Assembly: GCA_009774345.1 (NCBI GenBank)
Contig: VSNR01000071.1
Coordinates: forward strand, 1-20,436
Source: Lachnospiraceae bacterium
GTDB taxonomy: Bacteria > Bacillota > Clostridia > Lachnospirales > Lachnospiraceae
DNA: 20,436 nt
Direction of reading: 5' to 3'
Positions 1 through 6,905 of this stretch are shown here, piece by piece. Position 1 is the stretch's first letter; the number at the start of each line of letters is the position of its first letter. The translations under genes and the position numbers were made by a program. The notes beneath the pieces were generated by a model. It was given only the letters and a program-made list of their open reading frames with translations, ran no database searches and was not told the DNA's origin.

Positions 1-101
1 GCACAATCAGCAAATACAATACGCACAAATAATTTACATTAATCTGAATCCATTCATTTAGTAATTGATTTAAATTAAGAATTTTTGTGCAATTTTCAGA
101 T

Positions 102-130
102 TTGCTCATTTATAGCTATATGCTTATAAT
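102..130 (+). promoter_or_regulatory. Sigma-A-type promoter of the iron-sulfur flavoprotein gene
   Basis: A -35 box TTGCTC (102-107) and a perfect -10 box TATAAT (125-130) are separated by 17 bases. Transcription would begin near 137, leaving a short leader with the ribosome binding site AGGGG (141-145) eight bases before the ATG at 154. The match is seen directly; activity is inferred. Confidence 0.7.
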
Positions 131-153
131 AAAAATGGAAAGGGGATAAGAAT

Positions 154-819
154 ATGAAGATTATCATAATAAACGGAAGTCACAGAAAAAATGGCGCAAC
201 GGCAATGCTTCTGCACGCAATACACCAAAGATTAGAAACTTACCCTCATGTAGAGATTCAGTTCTATCATGTGGCGGACTTAAATCTGAAATATTGTATT
301 GGCTGCTGTCAATGCTATAAAAGTGGCAAATGCATCTATCATGATGACATTGAAAAACTGTCAGAAAATATTGAGACAGCGGACGGCATCATCTTAGGCT
401 CTCCCACATACGCAGGCAATGTTTCCGGTCAAATGAAAGTGATAATAGACCGCGGACATTTTGTAATAGAACAATTGCTATTCAGAAAATATGCAGTCAG
501 CGTATCAACCTATGAAAATTATGGCGGAAAAGATACGGCAAAAATTTTAAATAGATTGTTAAGTTATTCCGGTGCGTTTATTTCCAGTTCCCTTGTAATA
601 AAGACACCCTTTTCCAGCAATCCACTGAGCAGTCATAAAATACTTACATCTGTGAATACCGCAGCAGATCAATTTTATCAGGATGTCCAGAGGAAGAAGA
701 TATATTTCTTGCAAAAGATGCGGCATTTTATCCTATTCCATTTTGGTATTCTCCCTTTTGTCAGAAAAAAAGGGATACAATACCAAGGTGTTATAACCAA
801 ATGGCATAACAAAATATAA
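154..819 (+). CDS. Isf-like iron-sulfur flavoprotein / NAD(P)H-dependent FMN oxidoreductase
   Basis: This 221-residue protein has the flavodoxin-like fold of the NADPH-dependent FMN reductase family and probably moves electrons through bound FMN. Residues 7-16 (NGSHRKNGAT) form the FMN-phosphate loop, and residues near 82-99 (SPTYAGNVSGQMK, then DR) match the second flavin-binding loop. Cysteines 48, 51, 54 and 60 form CX2CX2CX5C, the compact motif that holds a 4Fe-4S cluster in archaeal and clostridial iron-sulfur flavoproteins. The C-terminal quarter is basic and hydrophobic and has no motif I recognise. It is the only plus-strand protein gene in the window and has its own promoter and a good ribosome binding site. 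The family is clear; the physiological electron donor and acceptor cannot be told from sequence. Confidence 0.85.
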   Translation: MKIIIINGSHRKNGATAMLLHAIHQRLETYPHVEIQFYHVADLNLKYCIGCCQCYKSGKCIYHDDIEKLSENIETADGIILGSPTYAGNVSGQMKVIIDRGHFVIEQLLFRKYAVSVSTYENYGGKDTAKILNRLLSYSGAFISSSLVIKTPFSSNPLSSHKILTSVNTAADQFYQDVQRKKIYFLQKMRHFILFHFGILPFVRKKGIQYQGVITKWHNKI

Positions 820-905
820 CCCCCATTCCCACCCTCACAGATTCAGTCAATGTCTGGTAATAACAATTCTCTGTCACAATACATTTGTACACAATCGGAG
901 CATAA

Positions 906-929
906 CGATCCTCGGGGAATCGAACCCCA
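906..929 (-). other. tRNA-like fragment: T-arm plus 3' acceptor strand only
   Basis: On the minus strand, positions 929-913 form a five-pair stem closing the loop TTCGATT, the classic T-arm of tRNA (one pair is a T-G wobble). The next seven bases, AGGATCG (912-906), sit where the 3' acceptor strand should be. No matching 5' acceptor strand (CGATCCT), D-arm or acceptable anticodon arm is found upstream, so this is not an intact tRNA gene. It could be the 3' remnant of a tRNA left by an integrative element, or a chance resemblance. It lies in a 249-base stretch (820-1068) with no convincing gene. Confidence 0.4.
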
Positions 930-1010
930 CACCTGCTCTTATGTGCTGCCCACGAGGTGATGCGACTAGCGCTTTTGACATTCACCCTGTTTCTGCTACT
1001 CTCTACTGCA

Positions 1011-1069
1011 TATGCAAATACTTTTTATACAAACACTTTTATGCAAACGCTTTTTATACAAACACTTCT
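1011..1069. repeat. Four tandem copies of a 15-bp AT-rich repeat
   Basis: Consensus on the plus strand is TATACAAACACTTTT. Copies start at 1011, 1026, 1041 (14 bases, first T missing) and 1055. TATGCAAA-type and TATACAAA-type copies alternate, so an 18-base segment (1021-1038 and 1050-1067) repeats exactly with a 29-base period. The array touches the stop codon of the DIP1984-family gene and is flanked on the left by the palindrome TGCATATGCA (1007-1016). Function is unknown. Confidence 0.85.
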
Positions 1070-1524
1070 TATTCTATCAATTCTGTATTCCAGTTTGTCT
1101 CCTGCAATTTGTTATCCACAAGCCGCAGTTCCTTCGCCATTCTGTCAATCTCTGTCTGCCAATCGGCAACTGAGATTGCAGATTTGATCTTGATCTCTGT
1201 GTTTCTTGCCCGATAAGAGGTTTCGCTCGCGGTATATGCAATATCCTTGTAAACGTGAATTTTGAGTGAAAGCCCATCCTTTCTTGCGATCAGTTCTGTG
1301 AGCGTCTGCCCGTCCACGTTCGTCTCGCAATTCGTTTTGTTGATCTGTGCCATCAAGTAAGTCAAGCGCTCCAAGGATGAATCTAATTCCTGTTTCAATT
1401 GTTCGGGAGATTCCGCAGTCTGTTCTCCCTCCTGTACCAACACATTATTGTTCAGGCGGCTCTTTAACTGTTCAATCTTGCGGTTTAAGTCCGCCCGTTC
1501 CTGCAATGCTTCTGCAAGTTTCAT
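1069..1524 (-). CDS. DIP1984 family protein
   Basis: The 151-residue product matches the DIP1984 family (older annotations sometimes call members septicolysin). The family pattern is visible: an N-terminal MKLAEALQERADL helix, a conserved segment around residues 24-45 with QEGE and P-E-L, the middle motif INKTN with NVDGQTLTELIARKD (about 85-110), and a C-terminal LQETNWNTELIE. Most of it is predicted to be long helices, perhaps coiled. The biochemical role of the family is not established, and I see no catalytic motif. The ATG follows AAAGGGG by a suitable distance. Its 3' end abuts the tandem repeat array, and 113 bases separate its start from the lipoprotein gene, so it may be transcribed independently. 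Confidence 0.8.
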   Translation of the reverse strand: MKLAEALQERADLNRKIEQLKSRLNNNVLVQEGEQTAESPEQLKQELDSSLERLTYLMAQINKTNCETNVDGQTLTELIARKDGLSLKIHVYKDIAYTASETSYRARNTEIKIKSAISVADWQTEIDRMAKELRLVDNKLQETNWNTELIE

Positions 1525-1637
1525 TTCATACCCCTTTCCATAAACTGAATCGAATGCTTTACCCTTCTTCTTAGGAACTGTTCAAAAATACCATATATCA
1601 GATACGGCGATGCATAATGATTCTGCTCCAAATACCA

Positions 1638-2240
1638 TCAAAATGACCCTCTAGAGCCAATAATCTCTGTTTTCAAGGCTTCATATTCTTCCATAGATAT
1701 TTTTTTATCTCGAAAAGTAAAATCACTCTTTTCATAGTATTGACCATTTTGTGAATCCCAGTATTCTGCACTTAACTGAAATTCATCTTCAATTTCTCCT
1801 TCTCCATTGTACCGTGTGAGCCAGTACATCTGTCTACCCATATGCGTTGTATCACGATGTACAATCCACACCGCATCCTCGTATTCCGTATAAGACAACA
1901 CCCCCGCCGTCCCTTCACCTTCTGCGAATACATACACCTTTTGGTCTCTTGCATCCAAATACAAGCCTCCATAGGGACCTTCCATGATCTGTTCTCTTTC
2001 ACCGTCATTATCCAAATCAATCCGCTCTCCCACAGAATAGGCAGCCCAGTCCTCCTCATACATCGGAAGCTGTTCAAACATAAGAACCCTCTCGTCATCA
2101 TTATAATACGCCGGAACTGCATTGTCAAGAAAAGCATCCAATAATGCTTCTGATTCTTCCTGCTTGCTCCCACATCCTGACAGGCATAACGGCAGTGCAC
2201 ACAACACGGATACGAATTTTATCCAATTTTTGTTTTTCAA
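1638..2240 (-). CDS. Putative lipoprotein of unknown function
   Basis: The 200-residue product begins with a basic stretch, a hydrophobic segment (about residues 9-20) and a lipobox LSGC with Cys23, so it should be lipid-anchored on the outer face of the membrane. The mature part is acidic, rich in Tyr, Asp and Glu, with a DLDNDGERE segment near residue 75 that resembles calcium-type or FG-GAP-like loops. I do not recognise a family. The start codon is TTG at 2240: no ATG lies upstream in frame before a stop, and GAAGGGA sits about eleven bases ahead of it. It is the last of a closely spaced run of minus-strand genes and is followed by no clear terminator. Confidence 0.7.
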   Translation of the reverse strand: MKNKNWIKFVSVLCALPLCLSGCGSKQEESEALLDAFLDNAVPAYYNDDERVLMFEQLPMYEEDWAAYSVGERIDLDNDGEREQIMEGPYGGLYLDARDQKVYVFAEGEGTAGVLSYTEYEDAVWIVHRDTTHMGRQMYWLTRYNGEGEIEDEFQLSAEYWDSQNGQYYEKSDFTFRDKKISMEEYEALKTEIIGSRGSF

Positions 2241-2278
2241 ATCCGCTGTTTCCCTTCTGATTTTTAATTAGTACAAAC

Positions 2279-2533
2279 TTATTGAACTAATTCCACAAGT
2301 TCATCTCTGACCAGTTCATAATCATAATCTTTTGGAAACGGATATTGTTTTTTCAATTCTTCCATGCGTAAAAAAGCCTGTCTTTTCTCAGACGTGGAAG
2401 TCTGCAACGCAGGTGTTTGTTCTGTTTTTCTCGTTACTATATTAAACTGCCTTATCATTTCTATAAAAAACCTTATACTGTCATCGTTTGGCAGTGAATC
2501 AATCATTGCGTGTGCTTCCTGTCGCAAAGTCAT
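2279..2533 (-). CDS. Small conserved protein, antitoxin-like
   Basis: This 84-residue protein has an N-terminal MTLRQEAHAMIDSLPNDDSI pattern followed by a helical stretch, a variable linker (about 34-48) and a basic/acidic helix (about 49-65). Small Clostridia proteins with this kind of beginning often occur beside PIN-domain or similar toxins. That link is inferred from pattern memory, not shown here: no toxin gene adjoins it, so it would be an orphan. The start is well supported by GGGAGGTG seven bases before the ATG. It lies 43 bases downstream of the DUF4253 gene and 38 bases upstream of the lipoprotein gene, probably in the same transcript. Confidence 0.65.
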   Translation of the reverse strand: MTLRQEAHAMIDSLPNDDSIRFFIEMIRQFNIVTRKTEQTPALQTSTSEKRQAFLRMEELKKQYPFPKDYDYELVRDELVELVQ

Positions 2534-2576
2534 ATTATGGCACCTCCCATTATCTGCAAATTCTTTCTTCTATTCT

Positions 2577-3332
2577 CTAATCCCACCAGAAATACCAGAT
2601 TTTCGATACAGCAATACTAGCTGCCACTTCTGCCAAAGTCCCTGTTTCTGTACACTGGTAAACCCTGTCTGGTGTAAACGCAAAATGCTCTCTGGCAGCC
2701 TGTAGTGCATCCTGCTTCGCAACTGGCGCCGGAAGCCGCATTTCCATCACATCATGCGTAATTGTCACAGGGACTGCACCATATTTCTCAAACCAGTATT
2801 TACAGATCGCCATCATATCTGCCACGCCGGGACAGTCATTCCATCCGCCAAATGGCACATATGCCACAAGCTCCCACGGTTTCGCCGTCGGTACCTTAAA
2901 GAGTATCGTTTCTATCACTTTCTCAGACGAAAAGTCCTGAAATGCTGAAAAACTGTCAATCACAGCTGGACGATCCTCAAATTCACCAGCAAACTCCTCC
3001 ATATCGTCCATATCCTCTGTGTATGATTCAAAATATTCTTTCAACAGTTCTTCGCCAGATTTGAGTTCTGTCTTTAAGACCTCCTCCAATTTATAACCAT
3101 CGTCTTCCAATATTCCCAGATATTCCTCCAGCACATCATCTGACGGAACCAAGACCGGTGTAAAACCTTCCTGCTGTCCCTGCTGTACAGCACATTCATA
3201 GGCATTCATCACTTCCTGATAACTTGCTGCTGTCGAAAAAATCTGGTATGGATAACCCAGCTTCTCGACAATGCTCTGGGTAACTGGATTTGCCTGTTCC
3301 AAAGTTATTTCATTTTTATAAAATGTGTTCAT
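2577..3332 (-). CDS. DUF4253 domain-containing protein
   Basis: The product is 251 residues. The C-terminal part (about 143-251) matches DUF4253: residues near 158-172 hold FGGWNDCP, followed by YWFEKYGAVPVTITHDVMEMRLPAPV, a helix AREHFAFTPDRVYQ, and the typical final WYFWWD. The N-terminal half is acidic and variable. The function of the domain is unknown. I chose the ATG at 3332 because GGAGGA lies just upstream. An open frame continues 69 codons further upstream into the ADP-ribosylglycohydrolase gene but is not supported by a ribosome site. The gene lies 25 bases after the ADP-ribosylglycohydrolase, so the two are probably cotranscribed. Confidence 0.85.
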   Translation of the reverse strand: MNTFYKNEITLEQANPVTQSIVEKLGYPYQIFSTAASYQEVMNAYECAVQQGQQEGFTPVLVPSDDVLEEYLGILEDDGYKLEEVLKTELKSGEELLKEYFESYTEDMDDMEEFAGEFEDRPAVIDSFSAFQDFSSEKVIETILFKVPTAKPWELVAYVPFGGWNDCPGVADMMAICKYWFEKYGAVPVTITHDVMEMRLPAPVAKQDALQAAREHFAFTPDRVYQCTETGTLAEVAASIAVSKIWYFWWD

Positions 3333-3357
3333 ATTTTCTCCTCCTATATATCTGCAT

Positions 3358-4269
3358 TCAATTATAAAAAAATACTGACTCCTCTGGTTGCTCCATATAG
3401 TGATACCACTGCTGCGGAAATTCATCCGCAACAAGAGAAACCATTCCACCGACGATGGCGCAGATTGTATCCCTGTCCCCCAAAGCAGAGACTGCTGTCC
3501 ACAATGCTTCTTCCACCGACGTATAAAAATACGCCGCACACCATAGACAGAACGGAACTGTATCCTGTGCCGTCAGCCTGATGCCATTTCCAAGAACAGA
3601 AACAACAAACTCTATACTGCTTTCTTTTGGAATCGAAACTGCTGATAATATTTTATATTTCGTATCGCTTTCTGGTAATGTATCGGCAATATTCTGCAAA
3701 AAAAGAATGCCATCACCCATATAATTTCCCAGCCGTTTGTTTAGAAGTAAAGCAGCGGCCGCTGCAACTGCCATTGCACCCGCAATTCCCTCAATATGTG
3801 CATGTGTAACTTCGGCAGATGCTCTCGCATGATACAGCACTTTGTCCAGATCATCCGCAAAATAAGCGCCTATCGGTGCGGCGCGCATCGCTCCGCCATT
3901 TCCCATAGAACCCATCCCATCAAACACTTCTGAAGCAGCCTCCCGCCAAACTTTCCCTTCTGCAATATTGCGCAAAACCGTATGTGCTGTACCACCATAT
4001 CCCCGATGCCAGTCTAATTCGTAATTTGTAGCAAAAACCTTTGCCAGCTCATCCTGATTGATCTCCCCATACCTCTCTAAGATACGGTAAATCCCGATTG
4101 CCATCACCGTATCATCTGTAAAATGCCACGGCGATTTCAATATTTCCCTGTCCTTTATCCGCTGGCACGCGATTTCATCCGGCACAAAAAAAGTCTGCCC
4201 AAAACAGTCTCCCAATGCAATTCCATTTAATGCGCATTTTGCATATTTCATTCGGTCTGCCAGTTCCAT
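3358..4269 (-). CDS. ADP-ribosylglycohydrolase family protein
   Basis: The 303-residue product belongs to the DraG/ARH family, which removes ADP-ribose from proteins or small molecules using a two-magnesium centre. Counting two residues before the chosen start, the visible motifs are GDCFG (22-26), FTDDT (52-56), GNGGAMRAAPIG (125-136), THAHIEGI (157-164) and GDRDT (266-270). Together they supply the acidic metal ligands and substrate loops. The last motif reads D-R-D-T rather than the usual D-T-D-T but keeps both aspartates. Length is normal. The ATG at 4269 has AAAGG nine bases upstream; a TTG two codons earlier is too close to that site. It could reverse endogenous ADP-ribosylation or act as immunity against an ADP-ribosylating toxin. 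Confidence 0.88.
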   Translation of the reverse strand: MELADRMKYAKCALNGIALGDCFGQTFFVPDEIACQRIKDREILKSPWHFTDDTVMAIGIYRILERYGEINQDELAKVFATNYELDWHRGYGGTAHTVLRNIAEGKVWREAASEVFDGMGSMGNGGAMRAAPIGAYFADDLDKVLYHARASAEVTHAHIEGIAGAMAVAAAAALLLNKRLGNYMGDGILFLQNIADTLPESDTKYKILSAVSIPKESSIEFVVSVLGNGIRLTAQDTVPFCLWCAAYFYTSVEEALWTAVSALGDRDTICAIVGGMVSLVADEFPQQWYHYMEQPEESVFFYN

Positions 4270-4287
4270 TGCCAACTACCTTTCTCA

Positions 4288-5283
4288 CTATAATGCTTTA
4301 TTATTATCAATATAATGTTTTAAAAAATCCAAGATTTCGATTGTGCAGTCAACCACCCGATTGTATCTATAATTTCTATTGCAGGAAAAATATCCAAAGT
4401 ATCCCCATGGGTCCTTAATCTGGGGTCCCCAGTCCCATAGCCCGTTTTCCTGCATATTTTCCATAATCCAATCGACCGCACTATTCAAGTATAGCTCAGA
4501 GCCTCTAAATTGATTGATATATTGAAATGTTTTAAACCATCTTCTCGTCTTATCATACTTAAAATTCTCCGGGAGTTTGTCTGGCGTTTTATCCCAAAAG
4601 TATCCGTTTTCATAAGCATGGCGCCCCAAATGCCTTAGCATGGCATTCTCAAGCGGCATAGAAATTTTCTCCCGCCTTTTGAGCAGCAATTCGCTCTGCA
4701 TAGGAATAAGTCTGTTTTCCCTTGTGAGAAACACTTCATGCTGCGCGGCTTTGTCTTTCTCATAAGAGTACTCCCCATCTTCATATGCCCTGCCTGCTAT
4801 GAAAAGCCATTGATGCCACGTCTCGTCACATAAGGGAGAATACGGCGCTATCGCTTCCAGCAAATTACATACCTTCGCTCTCTGCCACGGAACTGCCCGT
4901 TCGTTTTTCTCCCGGACTTTTTCAGGGCTTGTACCCAAAAGCAGTTCTTTCAGATATTCCTCTGCCATAAATAAGATATCCCGGTCCTTTGCAGTCAGCC
5001 CAATGTACAGACAACGCTCAATCCCCACACTCGATGTAGGTATTTTTGCTTTCACAGAATAATCTTTTGATTGAAAATGTCCCCATCCTCCATTAACATC
5101 CTGTGTCTGATACATTTCCTCCACAATATCACTCTTCAAAAAAGCTTTACGCAAAAGTGATAAGCCGCGATCCTCATACGGAACATCCAAAATCGTAAAC
5201 TGAACTTTATATTGAACTGCCGGATACTCGCAAAAGTCAAGAAGGGTATTTGCATTTCGGCTCAGGTCTTCATAGGTAATCAT
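4288..5283 (-). CDS. Hypothetical protein with terpenoid-cyclase-like alpha/alpha toroid
   Basis: The 331-residue product is mostly helical and has QW-like motifs: QDVNGGWG at 61-68 and ENGLWDWGPQIKDPWGYFG near 279-297. These resemble the repeats of prenyltransferase/squalene-cyclase alpha/alpha barrels. I see no DXDD or DDXXD catalytic motif, so it is probably not a terpene cyclase; other proteins of this fold bind or process peptides and sugars. No signal peptide is evident, so it is likely cytosolic. The ATG at 5283 follows AGGAG by twelve bases. A GTG at 5319 would overlap rlmH and lacks a ribosome site. It is placed right after rlmH and 18 bases before the ADP-ribosylglycohydrolase gene. 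Confidence 0.65.
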   Translation of the reverse strand: MITYEDLSRNANTLLDFCEYPAVQYKVQFTILDVPYEDRGLSLLRKAFLKSDIVEEMYQTQDVNGGWGHFQSKDYSVKAKIPTSSVGIERCLYIGLTAKDRDILFMAEEYLKELLLGTSPEKVREKNERAVPWQRAKVCNLLEAIAPYSPLCDETWHQWLFIAGRAYEDGEYSYEKDKAAQHEVFLTRENRLIPMQSELLLKRREKISMPLENAMLRHLGRHAYENGYFWDKTPDKLPENFKYDKTRRWFKTFQYINQFRGSELYLNSAVDWIMENMQENGLWDWGPQIKDPWGYFGYFSCNRNYRYNRVVDCTIEILDFLKHYIDNNKAL

Positions 5284-5299
5284 CCTTTTACTTTTCTCC

Positions 5300-5779
5300 T
5301 CACTTATGATACGGCTCACCGTTCAGTATGCGAAAGCACCGGTAAATCTGCTCCATCAAAATCACCCGCATTAACTGGTGTGGAAATGTCATATCCGAGA
5401 AACTGAGCGTTTCATCGGCGCGCTGTGTCACACTCTCATGCAGCCCAAGAGAACCGCCAATCACAAACACAAGATGACTCTTCCCGCTCAGCCCCAGTTG
5501 CTCTATATGTGCTGCCAGATTGACAGAATCGCGCTTTTTTCCGTCAATTGCAAGCGCAATACAATAAGCATTGTCCCTGACCGCTTTCAGAATGCGGGCT
5601 GCCTCCTTGTGCTTGATCTGCGCCTCCTCTGTCTCTGATGCCCTGTCCGGTGTCTTTTCGTCCGCCACCTCTACAATTTCCAGCTTACAATATTTTGAAA
5701 GCCTTTTTTGATACTCCGCAACCGCATCCCGGAAATATTTCTCTTTTATTTTCCCTACTGTAACAAATGTGATATTCAT
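5300..5779 (-). CDS. rlmH: 23S rRNA (pseudouridine1915-N3)-methyltransferase RlmH
   Basis: The 159-residue product has the full length and signatures of the SPOUT-class methyltransferase RlmH, which methylates N3 of pseudouridine 1915 in helix 69 of 23S rRNA after the 70S ribosome forms. It begins MNITFVTVGKIKEKYFRDA. The SAM-binding knot shows FVIGGSLGL (about 105-113), and the C-terminus has FSDMTFPHQLMR, then EQIYR and the final LNGEPYHK. The enzyme acts as a dimer. The ribosome site is weak. The upstream membrane-protein gene ends 22 bases before the start, so it is likely part of a longer transcript. Confidence 0.97.
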   Translation of the reverse strand: MNITFVTVGKIKEKYFRDAVAEYQKRLSKYCKLEIVEVADEKTPDRASETEEAQIKHKEAARILKAVRDNAYCIALAIDGKKRDSVNLAAHIEQLGLSGKSHLVFVIGGSLGLHESVTQRADETLSFSDMTFPHQLMRVILMEQIYRCFRILNGEPYHK

Positions 5780-5801
5780 TGTATTCTACTCTTCGCCCCA
5801 A

Positions 5802-6299
5802 TCAGCTCTTCTCAAAAATCTCAGCATACAGCTCCTCACACAATGCGTCGAGATAGGACACATTCAGGCTGCCAAACTCCTGTGTTACAGCCGACTTGAT
5901 TCCCTCAAAGTATTTAAAATATTTCATTTCATCTGGTGTTCCGTCCTCAAACCATACGCGCTCTTTGATGGATTCTGCGGTGATCTGTTCCTTTGCCCAT
6001 GCCTTAATCTTACCCGTCAAATCTTCCTCCACAGCCGCTTCCTGTGTGAACCTTTTTGATGATTTTAATGATAAAATACCCATCACGATAAAAATGACAA
6101 ACATCGTTCCCATCACACCGTAAGTAATATATTTTCCCGAACCTGCAAGCCGGAACGGAAGCACCCCTGCTTCCATCAGGATAAATGCTGCAATCCCAAG
6201 CACCCCCACCATCAAAAGCGTATAGGCAGAACTTTTGTAATCCTCCGCTTTAGCCTTCTTATCCTGATAAACCTTTACATCATCATTTCTGTCTGACAT
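5802..6299 (-). CDS. Hypothetical membrane protein with two transmembrane segments
   Basis: The 165-residue product has a charged N-terminus, two hydrophobic helices at about 24-43 and 57-78 joined by a short loop, and an acidic soluble C-terminal domain of about 85 residues. I do not recognise a family. The likely topology puts both ends in the cytoplasm. The ATG is preceded by AGGAGG with an eight-base spacing, a strong site. It is flanked upstream by an unrelated small protein gene (33 bases) and downstream by rlmH (22 bases), which suggests cotranscription with rlmH. Confidence 0.75.
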   Translation of the reverse strand: MSDRNDDVKVYQDKKAKAEDYKSSAYTLLMVGVLGIAAFILMEAGVLPFRLAGSGKYITYGVMGTMFVIFIVMGILSLKSSKRFTQEAAVEEDLTGKIKAWAKEQITAESIKERVWFEDGTPDEMKYFKYFEGIKSAVTQEFGSLNVSYLDALCEELYAEIFEKS

Positions 6300-6331
6300 G
6301 CGCCAAACCTCCTGTTTCTATCAATTTTTCC

Positions 6332-6739
6332 TCAACAAATACTGGAATAGATCAAATCCCAGTCATCACGCCACAAACAATCAATAAAATGCCCGAACAT
6401 AAACTGTGAATTTGACAAGTAACACCCTATCGAATCATCCTTTGTATATAAAACAAAGCTGTCAATAATTAATTGGTGGCACATTTCTTCAGAAGATGCA
6501 ATCATATTCTGGCTGACACCAAAAAACTCATAAAATTCTGGCTGAAAAGCCTGCTGTATCAAAAGATCTGCATGCTCAGACATATACTTTAGCTTTTCCC
6601 AATATTTTTGAATACTTGTATCCCGAATCCTTTTATTTTCTTCTGAAACAATGTAATATCCATATGGTTCACAATCAGGAGAACAAAATCTCGGACAATC
6701 TCCAATGATATCTTTTACTTTAGAAGCACTCATATCCAT
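6332..6739 (-). CDS. Hypothetical cysteine-rich protein
   Basis: The 135-residue product has seven cysteines; the first three are spaced CX3CX3C at 15, 19 and 23, close to the N-terminus, and the last is the final residue. The rest is helical with many aromatic residues. No family is recognised. The spacing is not the radical-SAM CX3CX2C, and there is no signal peptide. I chose the ATG at 6739 because GGGGGGA (6748-6754) precedes it by eight bases; a GTG two codons upstream and an ATG two codons downstream are less well placed. It is the first gene of the leftward run that leads into rlmH. Confidence 0.6.
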   Translation of the reverse strand: MDMSASKVKDIIGDCPRFCSPDCEPYGYYIVSEENKRIRDTSIQKYWEKLKYMSEHADLLIQQAFQPEFYEFFGVSQNMIASSEEMCHQLIIDSFVLYTKDDSIGCYLSNSQFMFGHFIDCLWRDDWDLIYSSIC

Positions 6740-6771
6740 TGTCACATTCCCCCCAATGCAGTCGGCTTATC

Positions 6772-6798
6772 ATTGTATCCATTCAGGTGCCGTCTCAA
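6772..6798 (-). promoter_or_regulatory. Possible promoter of the leftward gene run
   Basis: On the minus strand a TTGAGA box (6798-6793) is followed after 15 bases by TACAAT (6777-6772). The -10 match is good but the spacer is short, so this is tentative. It would serve the 135-residue protein gene and possibly the genes beyond it. Confidence 0.3.
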
Positions 6799-6821
6799 AA
6801 AATTATCCGCTTCACGATTCT

Positions 6822-6855
6822 AAAATAACCTGCACATTTTCGCGCAGGTTATTTT
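6822..6855 (-). terminator. Intrinsic terminator after nfnB
   Basis: The arms AAAATAACCTGC (6822-6833) and GCAGGTTATTTT (6844-6855) form a perfect 12-base-pair stem around a ten-base loop. It lies about 50 bases past the nfnB stop codon. The uridine tract on the minus strand is supplied by the end of the stem itself. Confidence 0.75.
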
Positions 6856-6905
6856 TACATTATTTTTAATCTATGCATCCTGAATTACATAGATTACTTC
6901 ATGTT

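Noticed and set aside
791..985. A 64-codon minus-strand open frame
   Set aside because: It overlaps the 3' end of the flavoprotein gene and crosses the tRNA-like fragment, has no convincing ribosome site, and its product resembles no protein family.
1011..1069. A small CRISPR array
   Set aside because: The 15-base units abut directly without unique spacers, and no cas genes are present.
941..1216. Two plus-strand open frames (941-1216 and 957-1187)
   Set aside because: They translate the tandem repeats and the antisense of the DIP1984-family gene, giving repetitive Tyr/Asn/Phe text with no ribosome site.
1573..1591. Insertion-sequence end suggested by GGAACTGTTCAAAAATA
   Set aside because: No transposase, matching opposite end or target duplication is visible.
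3333..3539. A 69-codon N-terminal extension of the DUF4253 protein
   Set aside because: It lies inside the ADP-ribosylglycohydrolase gene, reads as basic shadow sequence, and the strong GGAGGA site selects the ATG at 3332.
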